A stretch of 64,000 nucleotides of DNA, taken from positions 806,001 to 870,000 of the forward strand of contig NZ_CP049256.1 of NCBI RefSeq assembly GCF_011046485.1, read 5' to 3'. Made by a program: the position numbers and the translations under genes. Below, one piece after another: positions 34,387 to 42,716 of this stretch. This stretch comes from Microbacterium sp. 4R-513. GTDB lineage: Bacteria > Actinomycetota > Actinomycetes > Actinomycetales > Microbacteriaceae. Below the pieces are notes generated by a model. It searched no databases. It saw only the letters and a program-made list of their open reading frames with translations, and was not told where the DNA came from. Positions within the stretch are counted from its first letter, which is position 1. Each line of letters begins with the position of its first letter.

Positions 34387-35697
34387 TCAGTCGAGACCGA
34401 CCTCGTTCTTGACGCGGTCCTCCGCCGTCTTGATGGCGTTGTCGATGTTGTCGGACCCGGACATCACGGCCGTGTGCAGGTCGTTGAGGATGCCCTGGAT
34501 CGCCGCCGTCTTGCTGGAGGTGGGGTTCTCCGGGTGGGTCTCGTGCGTCGAGAAGGCGAATCGCGACAGGTCGTCGGCCGGAGCGCCCTTCACCCCGAGG
34601 TACGTCTCGACCACGGCGTCGTTGAGGAGCGCGGGGGTGATGCCGATGGCGGCGAGCGCCTTGGCGGCGTCCTCGCCGGCGGCGAAGGCGAGGAATTCCT
34701 TCGCCGCCTTCTTCTTCGCGTCATCGACGGCGGCGTTGATCGCGAAGCCGGTCGGGTCGCCGAACGTCACCGGGGTGTTGTCGGTTCCGGTCGTCTTGGC
34801 GTCGAGCTGCGGGATCGGCGCGATGCCCCAGTTGAAGGTGTCGGCGTCTCCCGAGGCCTGCTGCGCGATGAGGGTCGCGACGTACCACGTGCCCATGGGC
34901 ATCATGGCGGCATTCTGCTTGCCGAACTCGCCCTGGTAGGTCAGCTGGTTGGCCGCGCTCGTGTTGTAGTCGACCTGGTCACCGTCGCCCTGCAGCGCGA
35001 GGACGCGCTCGTAGTAGGGCTTGAGGTAGCCGTAGTCGCCCTTCAGGATGTCGCCGTCCTTCGACTGGGCGTTCGCGAAGCCCTGCACGGTCGACTGCCA
35101 CCGGTGCTGGTAGGCCCCCTTGGCGGCGCTCCCGGATGCCGCCAGACCCTCGGTCAGTGCGGCCGCGGCCTCGTCGTAGTCGTCCCACGTCCACGAGCCG
35201 TCGGGGTAGTCCACGCCCGCGGCGTCGAACAGGTCCTTGTTGTAGTAGAGGACCCACGAGTCCTGGCGGTATGGCACGCCGTACGCGGTGCCATCGACCT
35301 CGTACGACGACGTGCCGCTGATGTCGTCGGGCAGCTCGACATCCGAGACGTCGAGCAGCTGGCCGCCCTCCTGGAAGGTCGTGACGTACTTGACCTCCTT
35401 CTGCGTGATGATGTCGGGCCCGACGCCGGCGGCCAGGTCGGCCGTGACGAGGGTGTTGTAGTTGGCCGGGTCGTACTCCTTGAGCTCCACCGTGACGTCG
35501 GGGTTCTTCTCGTGGAAGGCGTCGGCGAGCGTCTGGAACTCGGGCGTCGTCTCGAGGCTCCAGCCCGAGAGCGTCAGGGTCACGGGACCCGACGACTCCT
35601 CGGCGGCCGGGGTGTCACCCGAGCCGCCGCTGCAGGCGGCGAGCGACAGCGTTGCGACGACGGCGATCCCCGCCGCTGCTGCGAACTTGCGCTTCAT
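34387..35697 (-). CDS. ABC transporter sugar-binding lipoprotein
   Basis: A 436-residue extracellular solute-binding protein with a lipobox LSLAAC-S (Cys about 22), followed by a Gly/Ser/Glu linker and the mature start PVTLTLSGWSLETTPEF. It contains YGVPYRQDSWVLYYNKDLFD and a C-terminal helical region. ATG 35697 has AAAGGAG about ten bases upstream. It is the binding component of the uronate-operon importer; the ligand is presumably an oligosaccharide ending in unsaturated uronate. It follows the DUF2264 gene after 55 bp. Confidence 0.92.
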   Translation of the reverse strand: MKRKFAAAAGIAVVATLSLAACSGGSGDTPAAEESSGPVTLTLSGWSLETTPEFQTLADAFHEKNPDVTVELKEYDPANYNTLVTADLAAGVGPDIITQKEVKYVTTFQEGGQLLDVSDVELPDDISGTSSYEVDGTAYGVPYRQDSWVLYYNKDLFDAAGVDYPDGSWTWDDYDEAAAALTEGLAASGSAAKGAYQHRWQSTVQGFANAQSKDGDILKGDYGYLKPYYERVLALQGDGDQVDYNTSAANQLTYQGEFGKQNAAMMPMGTWYVATLIAQQASGDADTFNWGIAPIPQLDAKTTGTDNTPVTFGDPTGFAINAAVDDAKKKAAKEFLAFAAGEDAAKALAAIGITPALLNDAVVETYLGVKGAPADDLSRFAFSTHETHPENPTSSKTAAIQGILNDLHTAVMSGSDNIDNAIKTAEDRVKNEVGLD

Positions 35698-35752
35698 GTG
35701 ATGGTGCTCCTTTGCGAGTACAGGATTGCGGACCCTTCGTCGGGTCCTGCGG

Positions 35753-37708
35753 TCACCGGGTCGACGCATCGACGATCCGGGGGTCTGGAAGGGGCGTCGT
35801 CGTGACGACGCCGTCGGGCCACGTGATCCGGGCTTCGCCCGATTCCATGGCGAGCTGCGCGGCGCCGAGGTCTGCGGGCGCCCCCGAGAGCTCGACGATC
35901 ACCGCGACGCGCTCCCCCGGGACGGCGGGGAAGGTCACGACGGGCACACCCGCGTCGGCGCCGAGCGGGGTCGAGTCGGCCCGCACCTCGACGCTCGGGG
36001 CGCCGGCACCGAGGAGGGGACGGATGGCGCTCGCCAGGCGGTGCGTCGTGACGGATGCCGCGGCATCCGTCACCCGCTCCTCGCCGTCGGCGACGGGCCA
36101 GCCCCCCACGCGCAGGGTCAGTGCCGAGGGGTCCACGCCGTCTTCGACGCCGTCGAGGTCGATCACCCGCACCTCCCACGGACCGCGGACGAGCGAGCGG
36201 ACGGTGAGGCGACCCGCGAGCGCGATCTCGCCGTGGATGCCCGAACCGTGCCGCACCTGCGTCTCGGCGGGCGAGATCCAATGCGCCGGCCACGTCGAGG
36301 CGGCGACACCGACCTCGCCGTCGATGCTCACGTCGAGGAGCTGCATCGCGGCGCGGTGAGTCGCCCGACCCTGGTGGTCGACGAGGGCGACGGACTGCTC
36401 GAGGGGCTCACGCCACGCCCGGCCGTTCGCGAGGGGTGCCGTCGCGGTGGAGTAGCCGATGCGCGCGTACAGGGGCGAGTCGCCGACGAGGCTGCCCTCG
36501 GCGGCGTGATCGGTGCCGTGGTTCACGACGCGGACGATGCCGTCGGCGCGCGTCCCCGAGACGACCCATCCCGCCGCGCGCACGGCGCGGAGCGTGTCGC
36601 CGCTCTCGACCGGAAGCGGCTCGGCCGGCGCGCTCCACATCGGGTGGTCGGCGGGGAGCGAGATGCCGAGCAGACCCTTGGTCGCCCAGTACGGCGAGGC
36701 GGGGCCGGAATAGGACTGCGCGAGCCGCCGCCAGTCGCCGTGCCACCCCATGCTGAGCAGGTCGCGGGCATCCGGCACGCCGCTGTCGGCGAAGTGGCCG
36801 ACGACGCGGTTCGCCGCGTGGCGGAGCGCACCGAGCGATGTCGACGGCACCCCCGCGATCACGCCGACCCAGAAGGGGGCGGCCGCGGCGAAGCGATAGA
36901 TGAGGCTGCGGCCCTGGATGAGCGGCGACCCGTCTGCACCCACGAGCGCGATCGCGTCGAGGAGGAACCGGTCCAGGAGCGCCACATCCTTGGGCGTGCG
37001 CCCGTTCGCGAGCTCGGCGGCGCCTTGCATGCGCGCCCAGAGCACGGGATAGAGGTGCAGCGCCCAGCCGACGTAGTGGTCGTACGAGCGCTCGTCGCCG
37101 TCCGAGAGCCAGCCGCCCGGCCGCCCGAACGAATCGTGGAGGGCCAGGTCGTCGGCGACGTCCTGCGCCGACCAGGGGCCGCCGACCGAACGGAGGAACG
37201 TCTGCACCACGAGGCGGAACCACAGCCAGTTCGTGCGAGGGTACGTCTGGTCGCCGACAGCGGGCGCGAGGTACGCGATGACGCGCTCCTGAGTCATCGC
37301 ATCGAGGCGGTCCCAGATCCACGGCCGCGTCAGGTCGAGGATGAGCGCGATGGATGCCGCTTCGACCTTGGCCTGCGGGTGCTCGTCGAGGCGGACCCAC
37401 CGGTCGGGGGCGTTCGGGTCGACACCGGTCGCGATGCCGCGGGAGTAGAAGTCGACAAGGTCGTCGACGCCCATGCCGCTCTCGCCGGCGATGCGGAAGC
37501 CCGCCAGGAGGAACGTGCGGGCGAAGCCCTCGAGTCCGTCGATCGCGGTGCCGTAGCCGCCCTCGGCGCCAGGAGGAGTGATGCGCGCGTGGCCGGGCGA
37601 AGCGAAGGCGCGGGCGCCGGCCAGGAGGCGATCTGCGTAGGAGACCCACTGCGCACGCGTCCAGTCGGGCGCGGATGCGCCGCCGTGGGCTTCGTGGATG
37701 CGCGTCAC
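35753..37708 (-). CDS. DUF2264 domain-containing protein
   Basis: A 651-residue cytoplasmic protein. The N-terminal two thirds (about 10-400) match DUF2264, an alpha-toroid rich in Trp and Tyr: YGTAIDGLEGFARTFLLAGF, IWDRLDAMTQERVIAYL, NWLWFRLVVQTFLRSVG and GDERSYDHYVGWALHLYPVL. The C-terminal third is a beta-sandwich. The fold resembles heparinase/GH88-type toroids and the family is common in pectin and glycosaminoglycan loci, so a glycosidase or lyase role is likely but unproven. It is the first gene of the 11-gene operon and diverges from the heparinase II/III gene. Confidence 0.88.
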   Translation of the reverse strand: MTRIHEAHGGASAPDWTRAQWVSYADRLLAGARAFASPGHARITPPGAEGGYGTAIDGLEGFARTFLLAGFRIAGESGMGVDDLVDFYSRGIATGVDPNAPDRWVRLDEHPQAKVEAASIALILDLTRPWIWDRLDAMTQERVIAYLAPAVGDQTYPRTNWLWFRLVVQTFLRSVGGPWSAQDVADDLALHDSFGRPGGWLSDGDERSYDHYVGWALHLYPVLWARMQGAAELANGRTPKDVALLDRFLLDAIALVGADGSPLIQGRSLIYRFAAAAPFWVGVIAGVPSTSLGALRHAANRVVGHFADSGVPDARDLLSMGWHGDWRRLAQSYSGPASPYWATKGLLGISLPADHPMWSAPAEPLPVESGDTLRAVRAAGWVVSGTRADGIVRVVNHGTDHAAEGSLVGDSPLYARIGYSTATAPLANGRAWREPLEQSVALVDHQGRATHRAAMQLLDVSIDGEVGVAASTWPAHWISPAETQVRHGSGIHGEIALAGRLTVRSLVRGPWEVRVIDLDGVEDGVDPSALTLRVGGWPVADGEERVTDAAASVTTHRLASAIRPLLGAGAPSVEVRADSTPLGADAGVPVVTFPAVPGERVAVIVELSGAPADLGAAQLAMESGEARITWPDGVVTTTPLPDPRIVDASTR

Positions 37709-37904
37709 CGTCGTTCTCCTTTGAATGGCTGGGCGGGTCCGCAGAGCGGCCGCTTTGGGAGATTAGCAATCAGTTTCGTTCATTGCAACACATGATTTTT
37801 CTGTATTGATCGTTTATGATCGTTTGAGGCGTTCGCGCCGGGGTCTACCCCGGGCGGGCCGCCGTGCGGCGATGTCAGCACTCGACGAGGAGGAAGGAGC
37901 ACCC
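37709..37904. promoter_or_regulatory. Divergent promoter region with direct repeats
   Basis: An AT-rich island between the DUF2264 and lyase genes. It holds two tandem 10-mers TGATCGTTTA and TGATCGTTTG (37807-37826), one helical turn apart, and CAGTTTCGTTCATTG (37771-37785). TTTCGTT-like repeats suit a DeoR-type winged helix, so the regulator at 39851 is the likely binder, controlling both operons. Confidence 0.55.
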
Positions 37905-39854
37905 GTGTCCGAGCAGCAGTTCACCGGCCCTCTCGCCCGACTCTTCGGCACCGGCACGGGCGATGGCGCAGCCGAGGTGCGCGGCATCCTCCTCCCTCCG
38001 TCGGCCGCCCTTCCGGTGCCGCCGGCGACCGATCGCGCCGTCTGGACCTCTGTCGATTCGGTGACCGCGCACGACCTGGTCGCCCGCGCCGAGCGGGACC
38101 TCGGCATCCCGTGGCCCCTCCCCCTTGCGAGCCAGGCGGTCCGCGTCCACCGCGACGGAGACCGGGATGCCTGGGAGACGCTCGCCTTCGAGCGGCAGCG
38201 CCGGCTCAGCCGAGCCGCTGCCGCGGCAGCGCTGACCCTCGAAGAGCAGTGGATCGACGAGGTCGCCGACGGCGTCATCCTCCTCTGCGAGCAGAGCTCG
38301 TGGTGCTGGCCCGCTCACGACGACACCCGGGCGCGCCACGGCGCCGTGCTCGCCACCGTCGACGACCCCTTCCTCGATCTGGGCGCCGGCGAGGTGGCCG
38401 GCCAGCTCGCGTGGCTCGACCGCCTGCTGGGGACGCAGCTCGATGAGCGCTACCCGGGCGTGCGCGCCCGCATCCGGCGCGAAGCCCGCCTGCGGATCAT
38501 CGACCCCTTCCTCGCGCGCCCCGACTGGCACTGGCTCGGACTCGACGGCGACGTCCACAACTGGAACCCCTGGATCCACGGCAACGTCCTCGTCACAGCG
38601 CTGCAGCTGCTCGACGATCCGGCGGAGGCCGATCTGCGCGCCGAGATCGTGGCCCTGGTCGTGGAGGGTCTCGATCGATATGTCGCCTCCCTCCCCGATG
38701 ACGGCGCGATCGACGAGGGCTACTCGTATTGGTGGAACGGAGCGTGCCGCGCGCTCGAAGCCCTCGACCTCCTCTCGTTCGCGACGGAAGGGCGATGGGA
38801 TGCCGCAGCCGCGGTGGAGTCGTTGCGTCAGACCGTCGCGTTCCCCCACCGCATGCACCTCGGCGGCGACTGGTACCTCAACCTGGCCGACGGCCAGGCC
38901 CGCCCGACCCGGGAGCAGCCGTGGCACGCCCTGCACCGCGCCGCTCGTCGCATCGGCGACGACGGCGCCCGGCGCCATGCCGCGGCCCAGCGCGTGCCCG
39001 GCGCGCCTCTCGCGACCGAGCGAGAGGGCCTCGGCCGGCTGCTGCGCGGTCTCACCGACGCGGTGTGGCGCGAGGATGCCGCGGCGACGTCTCCGCTGCC
39101 GCGCGACACGTGGCTGCCTTCGACCGAGGTGCTGATCGCGCGAGAGCGCACCGGCTCGGCAGCGGGACTCACCCTCGCGATCAAGGGCGGACACAACGGC
39201 GAGCACCACAATCACAACGACGTCGGCTCGTTCGTCGTCGCGGTCGACGGCGTCCCGGTCCTCGTCGACGCCGGTCGTCCCACGTACACGGCGGCGACGT
39301 TCGGCCCGCGCCGCTACGACATCTGGACGATGCAGAGCGCGTGGCACAACGTGCCCGAGGTCCGCGGTGCTGCTCAGTCCCCGGGCGCGGGGTACGCGGC
39401 GTCCGTCGTCCGTCCCTCCCTCGGCGACGAGCGGACCGCCCTCTCCCTCGACATCGCCGGGGCGTACGAGGCACCGGGGCTTCGGGCTTGGCGCCGACGC
39501 GCGGCACTCGACCGGGGGGCCGGCGAGACGCGCGTCGTGATCGAGGACGCGTGGGACGTCGAGCCCTGGACCGGACCGGCCGAGCCTCCGACGACTCTTC
39601 GCCTCCTCGTCGCCGGCGAGGTCGAGCTCTCGGCCGGCGCACTCAGGGTCCTCCCCTTGGGAGGCGCGCGCCCCGTCTCGGTCCGGTGGACGCCAGAGGT
39701 TCCCGCCGCACTTGTGACCCGATCGCTCTCCGACCCGGTGCTCTCGGAGGTGTGGGGCGACGCATTGACGCGCGTCGACCTGCTCGTCACGGAGCACCGC
39801 AGCCTCCGCGTCACGGTAGAACTGGACGCAGCCACCGACAAGGACAGCCGATGA
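37905..39854 (+). CDS. Heparinase II/III-family polysaccharide lyase
   Basis: A 649-residue cytoplasmic enzyme. The N-terminal alpha-toroid contains WLGLDGDVHNWNPWIHGNVL and DEGYSYWWNGACRALEAL (about 205-310); the C-terminal beta-sandwich holds the Hepar_II_III signature NGEHHNHNDVGSFVVAVDG and PVLVDAGRPTYTA with its His/Asn cluster. Family enzymes cleave uronic-acid linkages by beta-elimination and yield the unsaturated ends removed by GH88. Exact substrate unknown. The GTG at 37905 has AAGGAG six bases upstream; an ATG 33 bp earlier overlaps that site and is less likely. ATGA overlap with the regulator gene. Confidence 0.88.
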   Translation: MSEQQFTGPLARLFGTGTGDGAAEVRGILLPPSAALPVPPATDRAVWTSVDSVTAHDLVARAERDLGIPWPLPLASQAVRVHRDGDRDAWETLAFERQRRLSRAAAAAALTLEEQWIDEVADGVILLCEQSSWCWPAHDDTRARHGAVLATVDDPFLDLGAGEVAGQLAWLDRLLGTQLDERYPGVRARIRREARLRIIDPFLARPDWHWLGLDGDVHNWNPWIHGNVLVTALQLLDDPAEADLRAEIVALVVEGLDRYVASLPDDGAIDEGYSYWWNGACRALEALDLLSFATEGRWDAAAAVESLRQTVAFPHRMHLGGDWYLNLADGQARPTREQPWHALHRAARRIGDDGARRHAAAQRVPGAPLATEREGLGRLLRGLTDAVWREDAAATSPLPRDTWLPSTEVLIARERTGSAAGLTLAIKGGHNGEHHNHNDVGSFVVAVDGVPVLVDAGRPTYTAATFGPRRYDIWTMQSAWHNVPEVRGAAQSPGAGYAASVVRPSLGDERTALSLDIAGAYEAPGLRAWRRRAALDRGAGETRVVIEDAWDVEPWTGPAEPPTTLRLLVAGEVELSAGALRVLPLGGARPVSVRWTPEVPAALVTRSLSDPVLSEVWGDALTRVDLLVTEHRSLRVTVELDAATDKDSR

Positions 39855-40969
39855 CCGATCAGCCGACCCACGCTCCGCTCGCCCCGGCGCGCCGCGCGCA
39901 CATCCTCACCTCGCTGTCCCGCGAGGGCATCGTGCGCGTCTCGCAGCTCATCGACGAGCTCGGCGTGACGCCCGTCACGGTGCGCCGCGACCTCGCACAG
40001 CTCGAGGATGAAGGCCTGCTCGTCCGCGTGCACGGCGGCGCCGTGGCCCCGGCCGGGGGCAACGGGCTCGCGCCGGACACGGTGTCCGTCGACCAGGAGG
40101 ATCGCACCACCGAGGCATCCGATTCCATCGCGGTGCTCGTGCCCTCGCTGAACTACTACTGGCCCACCGTCGTGCGCGGCATGGAGCGCGAAGCGCGCCG
40201 CCGTGGCTACCGGGTCATGCTGCGCGGAGCGTCGTACGAGCTGCAGGACGAGCGGCCCGTGCTGGAGCGGCTCGTGCGGTCGGAGGGCGTCAAGGGCCTC
40301 ATCGTCGCCCCGAACACCGACACCGCCCACGCGCAGGACGTCATCCAGTGGCTCGCAGGGGCGGGAGTGCCGAGCGTTCTCACCGAGCGCGACGCCTTCC
40401 TCCTTCCCGATCGCGCACCCGTCGAGTCCGTGACGTCCGACCATGCGCTCGGCGCCGTGCTCGCCGCCCGCCACCTCGCCGACCTCGGACACCGCAAGGT
40501 CGGACTGGTGCTGTCCCGCGACTCGCCGACCTCGCGCAAGATCGCGGCCGGCTGGGAGGCCGTGTGCGACGAGCTGGGGCTCACCCCGACCCAGCACTTC
40601 GAGCATCTGCTGCCCGATCGCAGCAGCTCGGACTTCTCGGACGCCGTCAACGCGTCGCTCGACCGGGCGATGAAGAGCGGCACCACCGCGCTGCTCGTGC
40701 ACCCCGACGCCGAGGCCATGGCGTTCGTCGATCTCGCGCTCGCCCGCGGCATCTCGGTGCCCGGCGACCTGTCGGTCATCGCCTACGACGACGAGGTGGC
40801 CGAGCTCTTCACCCCGGCCCTCACCGCCGTGAGCCCGCCGCGCATGGATGTCGGCGCGGCCGCCGTCGACCTCCTCATCCGCCGCATCGCCGAACCCGAC
40901 CGTCCCGTGCACCGGGTCCTGCTCAATCCGACGCTCCACGTGCGCGAGTCGACGGCGCCGCCACGGTGA
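39851..40969 (+). CDS. DeoR-type HTH fused to LacI-type sugar sensor, regulator
   Basis: A 372-residue paralogue of the regulator at 25082. The winged helix (about 12-65) reads ILTSLSREGIVRVSQLIDEL, VTPVTVRRDLAQLEDEGLLV, RVHGGA; the effector domain (about 92-370) has AVLVPSLNYYWPTVVRGMER, GLIVAPN, TSDHALGAVLAARHLADLGH, VIAYDDEVAELF and SPPRMDVGAAAVDLLIRRI. It is cotranscribed with the lyase (4-bp overlap upstream) and acyltransferase (GTGA overlap downstream) and probably controls these and the divergent uronate operon through the repeats at 37771-37826. Confidence 0.9.
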   Translation: MTDQPTHAPLAPARRAHILTSLSREGIVRVSQLIDELGVTPVTVRRDLAQLEDEGLLVRVHGGAVAPAGGNGLAPDTVSVDQEDRTTEASDSIAVLVPSLNYYWPTVVRGMEREARRRGYRVMLRGASYELQDERPVLERLVRSEGVKGLIVAPNTDTAHAQDVIQWLAGAGVPSVLTERDAFLLPDRAPVESVTSDHALGAVLAARHLADLGHRKVGLVLSRDSPTSRKIAAGWEAVCDELGLTPTQHFEHLLPDRSSSDFSDAVNASLDRAMKSGTTALLVHPDAEAMAFVDLALARGISVPGDLSVIAYDDEVAELFTPALTAVSPPRMDVGAAAVDLLIRRIAEPDRPVHRVLLNPTLHVRESTAPPR

Positions 40970-42624
40970 TCGACCCCCTCGAGTTCTCGCCGTGGGACTT
41001 CTGGACTCGCGCCGAGCCCGCAGCGCAGGAACGGCAGCGCGGCCTCCTGGGCGGGCTGCGGGCGCGCCCGCATCATTCGATCGGGGACGGATGCTTCGTC
41101 TCAGCGCTGGCGTCGGTCGACAACGACGAGCTCCGCCTCGGAGACCGCACCTACATCGCTGCGGGCGCCTATCTCACGGGCGCCCTGCGAGCCGGAAGCG
41201 ACTGCAGCATCAACCCGTATGCGGTCGTCCGAGGGGACGTCCAGCTCGGCGACGGGGTGCGGATCGGCGCGCACACGTCGATCCTCGGGTTCAACCACAC
41301 GATGACCGACCCCGACCTGCCGGTGTTCCGCCAGCCCCTCACGGCCGAGGGCATCCGCGTCGGCGACGATGTGTGGATCGGCTCGCACGTGGTCATCCTC
41401 GACGGTGTCAGGGTGGGCGACCACTCGGTGCTCGCGGCGGGAGCCGTCGTGACGAAGGACGTGCCCGCCGGCGCGATCGTCGGCGGCAACCCGGCGAAGC
41501 TGCTCCGCTGGCGGATCGCCCCCGCGGGCGAGGGAGCGTCGCCGGCGGGCGGCGACCTCGGCCGCCGCCTCGAGTCGCTGGGTGAGAGGGCCCGCGCCCA
41601 GGCGGCTGCCATCCTCGAGCGCTCGTGGCGCGACGATCACCGGCTCTTCGTCGATCGCCCTGGTGCGGCACCGACGGTCCGCGCGCAGGCCGATGCGATC
41701 GAGATCGCCGACCTGCTCCTGGGTTCGGCTCCTCCGCAGCTGTCCGTCGAGCAGCAGGTCGAGCGCCTGCGTCGGTGGCAGGATCCGGCGACCGGCCGCG
41801 TCGCCCGCATGCTCGCTGACGGAACGCTCGCGGAGTCGGCGCCCGACGACGATCCGGACGTCGCGTATCACGTGCTCTCGGTCGGCTACGCCCTGGATGT
41901 CCTGGGTTCGAGCTTCGACCATCCCGTGGACATCGTGACTCAGTCGTCGGCAGATGAGCTCTCCGCCTTCCTCGACGGGCTGCCGTGGCACACCGACGCG
42001 TGGCACGCCGGGCACCGGGTGGATGCCGTCGGCACGGCGCTCCTCTGGGCTCGACGGCGGGGCGACAGCATCCCGCCCGCCTTCGAGGAGACCCTGTTCG
42101 GCTGGCTCCTCACCCACGCCGACCCGGCCACCGGGATGTGGGGGCGGATCGGGGCGGACGGCAGCCGCCTTCAGCTCGTCAACGGCTTCTACCGCACCTC
42201 GCGCGGGACCTTCGCGCAGTTCGGCCTGCCGCTCCCCCGTCCCGAGCGCGTCGTCGACACCGTCCTCGCGCACGTGCGAGATGACCGATGGTTCCGCCCC
42301 GACCGGCAGGACGCGTGCAACGTGCTCGACGTCGCACATCCCCTGTGGCTCACGCGCACCGCGGGCTATCGGGCAGACGAGGTCTCGGCGACCGCCCGGC
42401 GGCTCCTCGATGTCGCGCTCGACCGCTGGGTCGACGGTGAAGGCTTCGGCTTCCGCGCACCGAGCCAGGACCATGCCTGGCGCGACGCTTCGCATCCCGG
42501 GCTGCAGGGCACGGAGATGTGGCTCGCGACGATCTGGTACCTCGCCGATCTCGCCGGCCTCTCCGACGCGCTCGGCTACCGCCCGCGGGGCGTGCATCGC
42601 CCCGAACCGGCGCCGCTCGGCTGA
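40966..42624 (+). CDS. Hexapeptide-repeat acyltransferase fused to alpha-helical domain
   Basis: A 552-residue two-part protein. Residues about 30-185 form a left-handed beta-helix acyltransferase (LGDRTYIAAGAYLTG, NPYAVVRGDVQLGDGVRIGA, VGDDVWIGSHVVILDGVRVG, VVTKDVPAGAIVGGNPAKLL) with likely catalytic His111 in FNHTMTDPDLPVF, as in LacA/maltose O-acetyltransferases. Residues about 200-552 are helical, Trp/His-rich and resemble an alpha/alpha toroid (LPWHTDAWHAGHRVDAVGTA, LNGFYRTSRGTFAQF-like region, DACNVLDVAHPLWLTR). GTG 40966 overlaps the regulator stop. Acetylation of a sugar in a catabolic operon is unusual; detoxification like LacA, or a glycan-binding role for the second half, are both guesses. 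Confidence 0.8.
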   Translation: MIDPLEFSPWDFWTRAEPAAQERQRGLLGGLRARPHHSIGDGCFVSALASVDNDELRLGDRTYIAAGAYLTGALRAGSDCSINPYAVVRGDVQLGDGVRIGAHTSILGFNHTMTDPDLPVFRQPLTAEGIRVGDDVWIGSHVVILDGVRVGDHSVLAAGAVVTKDVPAGAIVGGNPAKLLRWRIAPAGEGASPAGGDLGRRLESLGERARAQAAAILERSWRDDHRLFVDRPGAAPTVRAQADAIEIADLLLGSAPPQLSVEQQVERLRRWQDPATGRVARMLADGTLAESAPDDDPDVAYHVLSVGYALDVLGSSFDHPVDIVTQSSADELSAFLDGLPWHTDAWHAGHRVDAVGTALLWARRRGDSIPPAFEETLFGWLLTHADPATGMWGRIGADGSRLQLVNGFYRTSRGTFAQFGLPLPRPERVVDTVLAHVRDDRWFRPDRQDACNVLDVAHPLWLTRTAGYRADEVSATARRLLDVALDRWVDGEGFGFRAPSQDHAWRDASHPGLQGTEMWLATIWYLADLAGLSDALGYRPRGVHRPEPAPLG

Positions 42625-42668
42625 CCCCCGGCATCCGCTCTCACGCTCGACGCAAGAGAAGAGACGAG

Positions 42669-42700
42669 GGATGCCGCGCCCCTGCCAGGACGCGGCATCC
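42669..42700. terminator. Bidirectional terminator between convergent genes
   Basis: GGATGCCGCG (42669-42678) pairs with CGCGGCATCC (42691-42700) around a 12-nt loop, between the acyltransferase and GH30 gene ends. Confidence 0.75.
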
Positions 42701-42716
42701 GTCGATCTTCCTGCCG

